Origin: Diploscapter coronatus
Taxonomy: Eukaryota > Nematoda > Chromadorea > Rhabditida > Rhabditidae
Assembly: GCA_964036155.1 (NCBI GenBank)
Contig: OZ038423.1
Coordinates: forward strand, 65,487,249 to 65,551,248
Length of the DNA stretch: 64,000 nt
Direction: 5' to 3'
The number at the start of each line of letters is the position of its first letter. Within the stretch, counting starts at the first letter, position 1. Shown here one piece after another: positions 35,337 to 50,300 of this stretch. The notes under the pieces were generated by a model, which worked only from the letters and a program-made list of their open reading frames with translations, was not told the origin of the DNA and made no database searches. A program made the translations under genes and the position numbers.

Positions 35337-38312
35337 CTAGAGAAGACGACAGACCTTCTCGAGATGCAGACAGCTCGGCAAGGAAAGGGTCTCTAGCTTG
35401 AAGTCGCAATACACGAATGGAGACGAATCGAATGGCGTCAGATACGTTCCTGAAAATCAAGTAATTTGATGGTGAATTGCTAATTTTTATTTTTCAAATT
35501 AAATGTACTCGTCATTATAATCTTGATAAGGTTGGACAGAAGAATTCGTAAAAACTTAAACCTGCTTGTGTAAGATCAGAACTGATCATAATTGGTTTTG
35601 ACAACGAAATTTTTTTTCGAATTTTCATGAGAAATAATATCCCGACCTTTCTCGATAAGTGTCTCAGTGCTCTCCCCATTTGCAGCTGCCCTTTCATTGA
35701 GTCTCCTCTGCACCTTGATCAGGAAATCGGGTCGAATCGGCTCTTCGAAATCGTCCGATGGATCGTAGTGCTGCAGGATCGCTACTACCTGCAAAAACTG
35801 ATTTTACGGAAATGATGTTGAAGAATTACCATTAATTTTCATTTTTAATGGAATTTAAACTTTATCTGATCCGAATTTCGAATACGATTGTTTAATTTTC
35901 AAATTATCCACCTCTATTTTTTTAGAGGAAACGTTACAGAAAATAGCTAGCATTTTTGAAACTAACTACTTTTTCAGAAAATTCTAACCTGTCTAGGCTT
36001 CAACTTGCTGGTCAATTCTCCACAGATGGTTTCCTCGTCCTTTCTGCTCATCAGGAGATGACAGGCCTGCAACAGTCAAGTTGATCTTCTCTGGTTCTTC
36101 TTTCTTTCTTTACCTGTACGAGGGGTTCGAGAGTTTCCCTCATTTCTCCGAGTCCTTTCTGATAGAGCCAAGACTGCGTCTCGCTCACGTTGTGCTTGAT
36201 CTGCACTGCCTTCTCGAAGTTGCACAGCTCCTTCCTGAACATATTCGATTTGCTTCATTTTATTATCTTCTGTTTATTTTTACGAACCTGAACATCATGT
36301 GATTGAGTGCGAGAGAGCAGGTCCATTGGCAAATTTGGTGGAACACCTGCAAGCATAAATATTTTCTTGAAATTACTGAAACGGGCAAGAACCTGGCCAA
36401 TGAGCACTGAATCTCCACCAAAAATTTGCAGTTTATTGTAGATCGAGTCCAACTAAAATAGGTAAAATCATCACAGAACATTCACTGATAAAACCCGTTA
36501 TCTCAGACATGACACAGTATACAAATTGGTGGTTGAGTGGCGAGATGGAATTGAAACAGCAGATCAATAAATTACAAATTTTCAAAATTCAATTTCGTCT
36601 CGTCACTAAACGTGAGTATCCTTCAGAAAATAGCTTTAAAAATCAGTTGAGAATTTTCAATAGTTTGAGGACGAAAATAAATGCCAGAATATAGAAATTG
36701 ATAAAAGTGAGAAATAGCAAACTGACAAAGTTGAGAAGATCCTTGAGTCCCTTCGGCCCGTTGCCGTTTCCATTCTTCTGTGCAGTGCCCGTGGCAAGGG
36801 TGATGTCGCTGCTCGATTCGTGCTGCAGAATCGCCGGCACGATCTTCGGGGTCAGATTCGGTTCGATTATCTGAAAAAGTGGGATGAAAAACTCGAGACT
36901 GGTCCGAGGTAAAAGTTTAGTGAATTAACTAGGTTCTCAGATTGTTTAGCGAGAGACACGGACTTGCCTCTTTGGAAATGCCACTCGATCTAAAAAAAAT
37001 TCTCTCACTCCTGCGACAACGAGAGTGACATTTCCAAAGGGTCTACGACGACTTCGAAAGATGTGGACGGTATTTTTGCTTATCAGATTTGAAGTAATTT
37101 CGTCTAGACCTTAAAGATCAGTGAAGTAAGATATTTGGCAGGTAAGGCACAAGTACAACTTTTAATACCTATGAGCATACTTGGGATAAAATGAAAAGCA
37201 AGCTGACCTTCTTCATGAGTTTCTGGTAGCACTCCTCGATGCGCAACTTGAGTTGTTCCCTGATGGGTGTCATGTCGTAGTTGTTGATTCGGTGCGAGTT
37301 CTGCTTCGCTGTATTCAGAGCGATCCATTCCTGAATATATGCAAGATTGATTTGAAGTTTCTGGAGAAGATGAAAGATTACCGGATTCCCGTCATCTCCC
37401 GCGTACTGTCTCAGCAAGTTGCAAAGCTTCCACTGGTTCACGAACCATAACGTGACCACATCGATATCGTGCGAAGTCTGAAATTTTAGTCACTCGTTCA
37501 TAAAAGATGCTGTGTGAAAGTCTTGAAAATATAAAATAATAAAAAATGGTCGATTTGTATTTTATTATTTTCCAAAACAATGTTCATCGTTAGCATTTTG
37601 CAAAATGTATCGTTTGACAATCGACATCATTTTTACTAGACATAATAACAGACAGGGATATGTGTGGTTCGAAAATTGGAGCCAAACCGGAAGGAACCGT
37701 CGGACACCATGAGCCAAACCGAACACTTTTTTTTTTTTTTTGACGTCGAACCGAAACGAACCGCGCATATTCCTCATAAAAGTGAAATTACCGAGACTGT
37801 ATCCTTGAAATTAGCATGTACTGCAGAGAACAGACTAGTGAGCTGAGCTTCGTCTTTAGCTTGGTCATAGAAACGGAAGGCACACAAAATTAGGTAGGAA
37901 GGAAGGCTCTTGGTGAGCAGTTTGGCAAGACGGGGCTTGAAATCTGAAAGCAAACGGTTGGGTGTGAAGAATGACGAATTGTTGAAGCAGAAGAATAAAT
38001 GATAGTAAAATGTTCACTGAAAAGAAAGAATTTTTAATTGATAGAAAAAGGTTACACGAGAATTTCGATTTCGAATTTTTGAATGTGAAAATTAGATTTT
38101 GATTTCGAAAATTTTCATATTCTTGTCACCGTAGCAAAAAATCGTGGGAGAATTCAATAAATTTTGCGTTGGAATAACGGAAAATGATAATCGCCTACCA
38201 GAAATGATGATCCTGGCGAATTCAGGAACGTTGACGACCTCGAGCAGAGCTGTGTGTTCGACTTGCTTGTGCAGACTCTCCAGACGGATGACCTCTGCGT
38301 CCGAACACGCGT
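35337..38312 (-). other. MYO5: Myosin V globular tail (dilute/cargo-binding domain)
   Basis: Exons encode [84 protein letters not shown] and [20 protein letters not shown]. The order matches the DIL domain, which binds Rab or adaptor cargo. A low-complexity [11 protein letters not shown] insertion lies near 36755. Confidence 0.92.
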
Positions 38313-41300
38313 CTGCAATCACACAAATCAATTGCTTGATTGAAGAAGACAAGGAAAGTGATGGAAAGGAGAAGTGGAAGAGCAAAAAGGTTGATTGAGA
38401 TTAGATGGAGGTGGAGAATGAAGATGAAAAGAAGGGGTAAATAAAACGATTACGCAATTCTTGCGATTGGGTAATCTGCAGAACAAGAAAATAGAACGGT
38501 TAATTCCGATTTAGAGATTAGAAGAAATCGAGGTGACATTACAAGCGGATAAAAGTGGCCGCAGAACTAAGATTGCGAATTGGTGAATGACAAGTTGAAA
38601 TTCGAGAAGACGAATAAGGAAATGAAGGAAAGGAAGATATTTGATATGAGAAGAATGTCCTGGGGAAATCAAATCAGGAAAGTGACTTGCCCTGAGTGAA
38701 TCCACGCAGCTGGGCTCGCGCATCACTCAACTCATCTGCCTGTCGAAGCAGCTTGTCATTCAGACTCTGCAAGGACGGAATGGAATAAGGAAGGAAGGAG
38801 AGAGGAGAGCAACTTACAAGGTTCTCTGCAGTCAAGTTATTAAGCTGTCCGTGCACGGCTCGCAGTGCATCTTCTTGTGAGGTCGTTGATACACGCTGAA
38901 AATGTTGAATTGGTAATTTGCCAATTCTATCAAATTTTTCGATGCCATATATATGGCTAGCCTGGCAATATTTTGAACGATTGCTGGCAATTATGAATGA
39001 CAAGAAAATTATTGGTATTGGTGTTAGGAGAAAAGTACCACATGAATTTGATGTTTATTCGGGAAACTGACCAAAGGTACATTATTCGATATGCAACTCA
39101 ATGGCTAATTTGAAAGATTCAATGGGTATCAGTTGCTAACTCTATGGAGACGCCAAATTCGAATCAGAATTGTTCCTTTGAAATAGTTTTCTAGTGAAAA
39201 ATTGCCATATTTTGACAGGTTTAGCTTTAGTATTTCTACGTCTGCCAAACCCAGCAACAACGTTCTTGTCATTCCGAATAGATTGCAGAAATCTGCATAT
39301 TGCACACCTTGCTGGTCTGATGACTATTGGAAAGAGACTCATCGGCCTCGTCCTCGTCTTCGAATGTCGTCACGAAATAATAATCAGGAGGTCGATTGAG
39401 CGCGTTTGCAGGCGAGTTTATTTCTAACGGAAAGGAGGAGGATGGGACTTGTGAGAATTCGGCTTCAAATTCCATTTGGGAAAGGATAGCCTTAATCAAA
39501 TGGTGGCTGCGAAATGCTATCAAATGGATGAAATACGAAACGAATACGCTCGAAAGGTAAAGGTGAAAGAGTCGAATAGGGAAAGAAGATGCAATAATTG
39601 AGGGAAAATCAATAAACTCGCATTTTGTTGCTTCACTCTTTCTCTGTCAGTCATTCAGCAACTCACCCAGTCTCTCGGCCTTACTCATGCATATGGAGTG
39701 TTATGAACCTTCCTCCAATGACTGTCTCTCACTGCACTCACTCCACTGACTTCACTGCTTCAAGAAAGACGAAAAGTAATAAAACCGGATCGTCAACGCC
39801 TTTTGCACGGAAATAAAGGAACGATGACTTATCAAAGGAATAAAATCTCGAAATATCAACAAAGTTATTGTTTCCAACTTATGATTTGTGTATTGGAATA
39901 GGTAAAAAAACTAGAAATAAGAAGAAAAAGGACGAGACAGAGAATATGAAGCAGCAAGAAAAAAGAAGCGTTGTTCTCGAAATGAGGTCAGATTGAAATT
40001 GCTGCTAGACTGCTGGATGTGTGGCATTGAGGCTAGAAAAGGCAGGGTATCGAAATTGATAGTCGAAAGAATAACAAGGAAACAAAGTGATGCGCAAATA
40101 TTGACGATGAAGTAGAGTTATGAAAGGATGAAATGAATCAAATCGATGGAAATGGAATGGAACCGGTCTGACTTTGATGGGGAGAGGAAAACTGAAAGCA
40201 GATGAGAGATGAAGAGGAGGAGAGGAAGCATTCAAAGGTTCGCAGCAAAGAGAAAAAGCTGACCTGTTCGGAAAGGTATCCGTATCAATTAAGCTGCAAA
40301 GTTGTTGCGTGAAAAGAAGATTTGGGCAATTGAATTTGGAAAGATCGGGCAATAAAATGATACGCAAATGGGGATGCGCGGGGAATTCCTGGGAGAAATT
40401 TGCGTGAAGCTTAGTGTCATAGCAACAAGCAGAGGAAGGGGAGGGAGAGTAAACAGCGAGTGACTACAAGAAAATGCAGAGCCGAAGGGAAAACAGGAGG
40501 AAGCGAAGAAGAAGAAGAAGATATTATCGAGTCGAATCAAAGCGCCTTATCGCATTGCTGCATTCGTTTCGATGCAACATGAAAGTTCAGCGATAATTTT
40601 GATTCCATTTGCAAAATACTGAGTTGATAAGAATGTTTTGTCACATGCATTTATCGATTTCAAGATTTCTTTCACAATCTAATATATCATAGCCTAATGA
40701 ATTTGAATAGCTTTTTTCATATATCATCAAAATATAGCATATCTCACTCAGCTCCATCTAGGTTCATTATTACTTTGCGAAAGACAAAATGATCAAATCT
40801 GCTAACGGAATGCGGCAGAGCATATTTACTGACTTCGTAAATAGCATTCCCATAAATAATACGCTCTATTGTCAGTAGCCATGAATGACTACTTTTGAAG
40901 ATAAGATAAAACGAAGATCAATAGAGGTATTGCTAGAATTTGGTAACTGATAAGATTTTGCATGGAAGACCAATGCGAGTTTTCCGAATAACTTTCGAAT
41001 CGAATTGATCGATGAAAACAAAATCGATTGAGTAATAATAATTGGGTGGAGTGAATGAATGATGGAGTGACAGGCAGAGGGAAATCGATGAAAGTGGACA
41101 CAGCTGTGGATGGATGTGGGAATGGGGAAGATAGAGGAATGCTCTTTTTGGAAGTGCAAAACAGAAATGGGAAAGGGAATGAGATATGGAAATTAGGAGA
41201 GAAAAATGACAATAAACGCGCATTTCAATCGACACTCTGACTATAAATTTGTGACTTCATTAGAAAACTAGTCCAACTCACCATGGATTCGTGCATCATC

Positions 41301-44300
41301 GTGTCGTTGAGTCGTTTCTCCAATCGCTCGACGTCCTGATTTCGCTTGGTGATGTCGCGAGACAGGTTCCTGAAACGCAGAAAAGTTTATTTTTCAGCAA
41401 TGCATAAAGATAAAAGTTCAGAAAAAGAATTTCGCATATGAAAATGGTAACTCTGGATCAATTTTGAAGTGTTATTTTTAAACAAAATCCATCTGATTAA
41501 GTGATATTTCGGGTATAGATCAATTGATCAAATTCGAGTACAAGAATTGCAACTAGTCCTTCGCTTTTGACTTACTCGACGAGAGCCTTGAGATATCTGC
41601 ACTGCCTCTCCAAGCAGAGCTCCTCTTCGACATCAGCAGTGCCCTCGTCTTCCGAATGGGTGCCCGAATCTGGAGGAGGAGATCCATTTCCGTGTGCACT
41701 CTGGCGCTCGAATTTGTTCGACAAAAGGGCCTTCAGTTCTGCATTCTCTTCACGGCGTCTGAAATTGAGAAAAAACATTGTTCGCTGTTTTCTAAGCTTA
41801 AACTTGTTACCTCACCGGCGTATTCAAATAATTGACCAGCCAGTATTCAAAAAGCTCTACCCTATCTGCATCAACTTGCAAGCAATTACCTTTCATTTTC
41901 CTCGATAATCCTATCGAAAGTAGCCTTGAGATTCATGTTGGCGTACCCCGATTCTGCTTTCTCGGTCACGAGCCTTTCCAATTCCTGCTTCAGTTTCGAG
42001 TAATCTGCCTCCAGGGCCTGTAAATTAACTCATTTCTTTGTTTCAATTCAGTTGTTTTGCTTCAACCTGCACGTGCTGTGCCTCGAACATTCTGAGCGAA
42101 GTCTTCCTCTCCAAATTGTCGATCAGCGAATTCGCCTCCACAATCGACTTCAGACGTTCATTCTCTCTGTGAGCCTGTTCATTTCTAAAGAAAACTAATG
42201 CATTTGATCTGATAAAAATTTGGAAATTACAAGTACTTCTCAAAAATTCGCTTCTGATTTATGCACCACATGGATATTTCAATGCATAGATAAAGAATCT
42301 GAAGTAAAAGAGTGTCAACGTGCAAGCGTGTTCGGGAAAAATAGCTTTAAAAACCATCCTCTATAAAGAGGGATAATGTTTGCTAGTGTCAAATTTCAAT
42401 TTCGTATGATATTTTATCCTAGTATAAGATGGCTTTCGGAACTTCCTAGCCGAATGGTCGCAAATCAGAGATTTCAGACTTCAGAATTGCTATCTACACA
42501 TCAAAGTATCCCCGTGGTATACAAATAAACCAAATCTGAGGCGGACAATTCAGGAAATTTCCTTATGAGTATTTTTTGTACATAGAAAAAGTTAAGTGAT
42601 GGAAGAAGTATTTGTAGTAACTATAGTTAGTTCATCTTTCATCTCAATTCATCTAAAATAATGACAAGAATATTCCTACCTAGCCCTCAATTCATTGATG
42701 GTCTGTTGTTGTCTGAGGATGAGGGCGATTTCATCGAGATCCCCACTGCCCAGTTTGGGAGGGATCGAGCCGTCCATAGACGAGTCCGTCTCTGCAATCA
42801 AAATGCATTCAATCTGTTTCTTTCTTTTGAGAAACTACGAAATATGGAGATTGCGTAAACTTTTCTCATAAGAATGAAGTGTGATATTCCCTCCCAAAAG
42901 CGTCAATTTTCTTCTTAAAACGGGGCAAAGAGATCAAGAGATAGAAGTTACGCATGGGAGGAGGAAAATTTACATTTTGGGAGGGAATTTTATGCTCTTG
43001 AGAGCAAAGTTTATGTAGCCAAATGAAGAGATGTCGGGAAGACGTAACCTGTATTCTTCTTTCACTATTTTTCATACCTTCACATTCTTTCTCATTCCAA
43101 ACTATAGATCATGTCGTCGCGTCAATTCAAAACCTCAATTCATTCGACTCACCATCATTGATCGTATTCTGCTGCCTCATGCTGCCATGTCTGCTGAATG
43201 CGGGCGAGGCCAGCAGATTCGCATTGTTGAGGAGCTGCTCCCTCATCGCGGCCATCTCCATTTCTACAGCCATTCGACCCTTCTTCTCTGCAAGTTTTTG
43301 TTTTATCATCAGTTACAAATTTCCAACATGTGATTTGTTGAAAATTTTTGAAGCAAACTACAGTTTACAGTTCTGCATGTATCTGATTCGCGCATTTGCG
43401 TAAACACTCTTGAGCATTTCTTTCTTGAATTAAATAGCGAGCTTAAGGAAATTTCATGCAAGTAAGAGGACAAAAACGAGGTTTAGAAGATGTAAAAACA
43501 ATAATCATTTTTTCGGAAATGCGATAAAATCTTGACAATAATGAAATCAGCAGAAGCGGTTGATACAATGAATAGTTGATATGAAACTCCAAGATAATGT
43601 GATTTTTGCTGATAGATTGAATACAAATGAAAGAACCAGGCATACGTATACGAATCAGAGTAACTTGCATTGTGAAATGATTTCAAAGATAAAATAAATG
43701 AATAATCTACCAGTCTCTGCAATTCCCCTCATCTTCTCGACCTCCTCCTCGGCCCGTTTGGCTCGTCTCGTCGCTTCACGAAGCTCATCTCGCAGTTTCT
43801 CCATTTCTTGTGCAGAATCGAGTTGAGCCTGAAATTGGAAAATTTAAAAAGGAAAAAAGTTGCATATCGCGGCTCCCTCTCCAGGTGTTCACCGTGGCTG
43901 TAACAAGGCCCAACTTTCAACTGTATACCCGTGTGTTTTCTTGGTTTGTGTCAATTCATGGACGGAGTGATTGTTTTTACAGCCTTTTTTATTGACACCG
44001 ACAGGAGAAGTAATGATTAATGAAAATAATGAGATCGAATAAGAGATTGGTGGGAGAAGCGTTCGCTAATTTGTGGATTTGTAAGGAATGGGGAATAGGA
44101 ATATAACAAAAAAAAATAAAAGAAGAAATGAGAATTGAAAGAGCAGACTGTTAATCCGAATGAAAGAACATCAAACAAACACCAAAATCTGCCGCTCTGC
44201 AGAAAAAACTCAAAGACTTGAAAAACATTTCTCCTCTCTGTTTACCATACCAATTATCGAGGTAAGTCTAATTCTCTCTTACATCATCTCGCTTGCAAAT

Positions 44301-47300
44301 TCATGTGATCGATTGCAGAGAGAAATTAGTCTTCACTTGGACAAATGAGTTTTGGAAGAAGTAAAACTAGGATGAGAGACATAAAATATGAGAATGGCTG
44401 AGGAAATGGATGTATTTCGGATAATTAGAACGGGTTGAAAATATATCTTTTTTCCTAGAACAACTTTGCAAAGAGAACATAGCCTCATTCAGTCATTTCA
44501 ATTTCCACTATCTCTGCAATCTCGATTTTGAATGAAAGAATGCAGATGGGTTATCTCGATGAAATATGTCATTGTATTTGCTGTTCTAACCTTTTCAGAC
44601 TTAGCCTCAGCATCCTGCAGTCGATTCGCGAGCTCAGCCCTCTGTCCTTCCTTCACATCCACCTCGATCTCCAGTCTCTCCACTTCCAGCTTCAGATTCT
44701 CCAAGTTGTTCTTCGTCTCCACCCACGACACTCTGAAATGTTATCGATTCATTCAATTTATTTGAGAATTAAAGGTTTTCTTTTGATATTCATTCGGTAA
44801 ATTTCATGAGATTTGATGAAGTGAAGCGTCTTTATAAGAGTTGATTATACACTATGGGAACTAGCTAATGAAATAAGTTGGAACTTCTATCTGTTATGTT
44901 GTTCTCATTTTGCTACTTCACTTTTCGCAATGAATAGTCATATGCATTTGAGTTTAACTGTGAGTTTTCTTCTCAAAAGCGAATAGTTTTCTGGAAACAA
45001 ATAATTTCGTCAGTTATAGCTCGAGAAAAAAGTGGAAAGATAAAAATATGATAAGAAAATGCTTCACAAGTTGAAAGATTATTATTCATTGCTCATTTCT
45101 TCAAAATGATTTTGAAGCTGGAAAGAGAAGTGCACAGATCGTAACTCACATATTTTAATGAAACTCCAGATAGGGATTTAGATGACGATAGTAATGGTTA
45201 GAAAGTGCGGAATAGGGATCGGAGCCGAGAAATTTGGAATCGCTTTCCCGCATAACTTGCAAGAGAAATGGGTAAATTTGCTTACCAAACATGTAAGCTG
45301 ATTTCGGAGATTCGTAAATGCAAGTAAGGAATCAACGATTTTCACTAGTTTCCTGCTTTTAAATCATTATTTTACAATTTTCGACTTGATAATCATAATC
45401 AGCGTCACCGAAAATCCAATTTGGCGAGTTTCGCCAATATGTGTGAGTTCCGATCTGTACATTTCACGTGTGAATAAGAAACTTGCTTAACAATGAAATA
45501 GAAAGGCTCTCACTTGTCCTTTTCATAGTTGCCGAGTTCAGCCCTGAGCATTTCGACTTGGCCCACGATTTCCAGCAGCTTCTTGCGTTCGGCCACCTGC
45601 AATGGGACGATTAGGCATAAGGCAGAAAGACCAGGGGGAGACAGGTCGATCTGTGATCGAAGGGATAGCAGACAGGGGAAGAAAGGGATGCAGAGCCGGT
45701 CGAAAAGGAGACAGCAAAATTAGTGAAGGGAAGGACCGAGGTTGACAGCAGCAGCAGCAGACGAAGGGGAAGCAGGATGAAGGACTAGAGTCTGAGAGGA
45801 TCGAGGGATTGACCGGAGATGCACGGAAATCCCGTCAGTCAATTGCAGACAAAGGGATAGAGAAGAGTTTGAAAAACCAGGCCCGAATTTGAACATTTGC
45901 CAGTTGGCCTGACTTTGACTGACTGCAAAATGATAGAAATGGAAGAAAGCAAATATGAAAAGGGAAGGGGCAACAGACAAAAAATGGGACGTCGAATAAA
46001 ACAGAGCTGCCTCTGGGGAATGGGGATTGATGGAGAAATGAAGAATGGAGAGAGGGACAAGCATAAATTCATCCAAATGGCGAGAAACAGATAAGCAGAC
46101 TCACGACAGTGTCCAACTTCATCTGCAACTCGATTATCTTGTTCTCCAGTCCCGAGTTGAGTTTCTGCAGATGACCGACAGAACGAGCCTCGATCTGAAA
46201 CAGGAACAGATGAGAATGAAATTTGGTCAGAGATGATCCGAGATGTTCAGAAAGAAATCCTCGAAGCAGCTTTACTTCAGAAGCATATCAACATGATCTT
46301 TCTCGTCATACTGATGTTTGATAAAATGAAGCAGATCTCTTCGAGTACTAGCGGTGCGAAAAAAAAGTCATCAGGAACTAGAGTATGTAGAGGAAACGCT
46401 CCAACTATTCCTCTAGCTCTACTCATTGAACACACTATTTCGTAGCAGGGTTTGCTTGTTATCCTATACTATGCTCAAATAGCCTTCTTTGTGCATTGAA
46501 ACTATGTCAGTTTTCAGACAAGATATAAAAAACTGATTTCAGAATAGTCATGATGAAGAGAAAGAGCAAATGCACACCAAAAAAGTTCTTTCCGTATTAA
46601 ACGTTTTAGTAAATGTCTAAATTTGTTTACTTTGAGTTCGCGAAGTCTCCTCTTTGCAAGCCACCTCCTGACACAGGACTGGACTTTGATTATTTTCTTG
46701 ATACGCTTGATCTCGTCTCTCCTCACGAGATATCCTCTCCAGTATCGTTGAATCGTCAGGGCGGACTTCTCGTATCGCATCTGCAATTCGGAAATTCATC
46801 ATCCCCAGTCTCATTGTTGCATTTCGAATGTCAACCTTCATCACCCAGTGGCGCACTTTGGCTGCTCTGTAATGGGCCTGGATAGCGAGCACTGCATTTC
46901 GGACTGCGAGATAGCGCTTCCTCTCCAAATAGCCTCTGAAAAGAAGAAAAACATAAAATGAAGAGGGATCTTGTAGACGTTACGTTATCATTTTGAATGG
47001 ATTTTTCTTCCAAACAAAGGAAAGTAAGAATGAAGAAGAAACTCATTTCAATTATCAAAAAACTTGGAAAATTGCATGATAATTTTGGTACAAAAACATT
47101 TCTTCTCACCATATCTTGCAAAAAAACATTTTCTTTCAGAAAAAAATAAACACTGACCGAATATTAGCCTGAAGAAGAATGGCAGCTCTGTGCATTTGGA
47201 GGTATTTGAGTCGTCGATAGGCAAGAAAGGCTCTGCAGGCGGCTTGAATGGTGTGGACGCTGCTGCGGATTCGCTCGTAGTTACGACGACAGACGAATCC

Positions 47301-50300
47301 ACGCCAGATGGTCTGAAATTGGAAAATTATCTGTTCGAATCTAAAAAAGACATCCACGAGGTCAAATTTCTCGCGAAAGGAGTAGAAAGTGAAGGTTTTA
47401 TTCTTCTGAGAAGCGAATTTCAAGCAACAAAGAGATGCATGAAAAATTTTCGAACCCTGCATGCATCTAAAAGGGAAACGCTGATACCTGTATCTTTATT
47501 GCCGAAGCACTTAGCGTCTCGAGTCGACACCTTTCTAACACAGCCACCTGCCCTGTACGGAAGAAAATCTTTGTCTTGCCAAGTGCGAATTTGTCAGCCT
47601 GAATTTGCACATTTTCGAAATATATTTTTTGGTCAAATCAAAACTGCAAGACCTAAAATTCGAAGGGGAGGTGAGAAGAAGATGCATGATAACGAACAGA
47701 TAAAGGAAATGTCGTATGATATCTAGGTTGAAAATTTCGCAAAGAAGATAGAGAATCACAAGTGTTCAGCGATGAAATTCGATTTTGTGAGAAATTAAAG
47801 ATCCGAATACTGTTACGTTTCTTCATGATCCAGATTAAGAATATTTTCTAACCTCAAGCCACTTCTTACAGGCGTTTTCAGCGAAATTCTTCGGGTGGTC
47901 ACGCCACATGGCCTTTCCTTCTGGATAGAGCACTCGATATCGCTTACCGAATTCATCATAGGGCCACCTGAAAACAACTGTCGATGTAGTTTGAAAGAGC
48001 CCTCAAACCTGGAGGGAAATCCTGCGGCAGAAATTCTGACGGTTTCCAGTACTCCATTTGCCCTGAGTTGTTGAATGACCCGTTTCGGCTCGAAGCAGTA
48101 CTCCTCCTTGATGTCGTTGGGCTTGATGCAGCGGACGTAGTGAGGACGCGTGCTGCACAGGACTGTCATCAATTCGCGGAGAGAGTCACGGAACTGAAGA
48201 TTAATACCGAAAATAAATCTTGAAAACCCTTCAATTAAACCTGATTTGCGACTGTCTTCTTCGGTGGTCGTCTTCCATTTGCATTGGCGGCTTCGCTCGA
48301 GAAGTCCGAGTAGGTCGACATAATTTCGCGAAGGAATGCAGACTGAAATGAATGAATTGCTTGATTTTGCATAAGAAAACGCTATCGGAATAAAGCGAGT
48401 GTCAGGAATGTACCCGTCGACGCTCCCAGTCTGTCACGAATTTTTAACGATTTTAACCCTGTCTTCATTCCAGGAAAAATCGAATTCGTGACAACTCTGA
48501 TCAAAATTCAACATGTAGAAAGATAAAACCTTTTCTTTTTTTAAATTGAAGAGAAAGAAATTGTAAAAAAATAAATAAATCTCACCCTGGCTCCAGTCAT
48601 GACTTGCAGGAGCTGCTCGCTGACACTGTCCTTGTTCTTCTCCATGAATCCACTGACTGTGTAGGACACGTCGGCAGCGAAGTGCTTGACCAGGAAGGTC
48701 GAACTGCGGATCTTCGGGAATTGCAGATGCGGGTTGCGTTTCAGTTGCGGGCAGGCTGTGATTTGTCCGAGCCATCCCTCGTCTGAGCCTTTCACTACCT
48801 AAAATTTGTAAAAAATACGCTGGGAGGGAATGAATTGTGGAATTATTTTTTATGAGAGCGATATCATCTTTGATCACAAAGCTATTGATTTCATCATATT
48901 CGAAAAAGTCAAACATTGGTGCAAATTCACGAAGAAAATTGTTGAAGTGAGTCAGAAATGAATGTCAACCTTGCACTGTTCATCCAAGTAGTCGATTAGC
49001 CCAGGCCGTGCTTCGATCAGATCGATGGCCTGCTGATTGTCGTAGAAGTCGATTCGCACCCAAGCAATCTCTTCCCTCTCATACTCTTCCTGCTCGAGTT
49101 TGAACACGTGCTGAAATTGAGTGATATTCAGAAGAAAATGAAAAGAACGGAATGTAGCGATCGAACTAAATGCAAAGTGTTGATCTTCAAGAATTTTAGA
49201 GAACAGCATAACATATCAGGAACAATTTTATAAGAATAAAATGCAATATTGTTTTATTTTTCAAATTCTTCCTCATTTTAGCTAAAAGAAAACCCCAACC
49301 TGGTTGAACTGCTGCTGCAGTTTCTCGTTGGCGTAGTTTATGCAGAATTGCTCAAATGAGTTGATCTCGAAAGTCTCGAATCCATAGATGTCGAGCACGC
49401 CGATGAATCGAAGCTGCTTCTTGCGACTGGCAGCTGCAGCTTTGGACGGCGAGAGACCCTCGCTCTGCATCAGGGAGTCGTTGACTCGGTCCACCAGCCA
49501 GTTGAACAGCTGCATGTACAGCAGTTTGGAGAGCGCATCGCGAGATCTACTTGCCTAAAATCGAAAAAAAGATTTCAATGATTTAGTTTTAATAAAGTAC
49601 AGACATTGAAAAGCAAACTGCGCGACCAAAATTTAATTCAAATCATCAAGGTTTGAATGCGTCAGCAAAATAATCATGATAAGATGACTGATGTCTTCAC
49701 TTATCAATACAATGGTTAAATTTACAGAGAAATATAAAGTCAACAATCTCACGTCGATTTTGTCGAGTCCCTTCCTGACAACCTCTCCAGCAGCTCGAAT
49801 CTCCCGAACAGTCAGCCACAGACGCAGCTGGGCTTCATCGATTTCGTAGATTGACGAACACAGACGCGACAGGTCGTGGTCGTTGTTCGGCTTAATCAAA
49901 ACGATTCAATCGAAATGTTTTTTATCGAGAAAAATCAGAATTCCTTTAGACAAAATGTTGCACTCGAAAGAAAAAATGTAGATGAAGAATAGTTTTACCG
50001 AAATAATAGCCCTGTCATCTCCCTCTGTGAAGTGCACATTGCCGAGCAGCAGAACGCCTGTCAGAAGACGGAAAATGTCGTGCTGCTTCTCTTCCGAAAA
50101 TCCCAGTAGACTCAGGGCCTGAATTAAATGAATTGTAGAAGATTTTTAACGAGAAAAATTGTACATAGGCAATTGCAAATACAGTTTCCAGTATTCTCTG
50201 CTTCGGAAAAATGATAATGAATGGCAAAAGGAAAGTTTGTACCTGGAGTGTTTCTTCAAAGTCCAACTTGTCATCAACTCCAGGTATGCGATTGTCGCCG

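Noticed and set aside
37720..37741. Long T-run with nearby GAACCG motifs
   Set aside because: Simple sequence in a myosin V intron; no inverted ends or coding potential.
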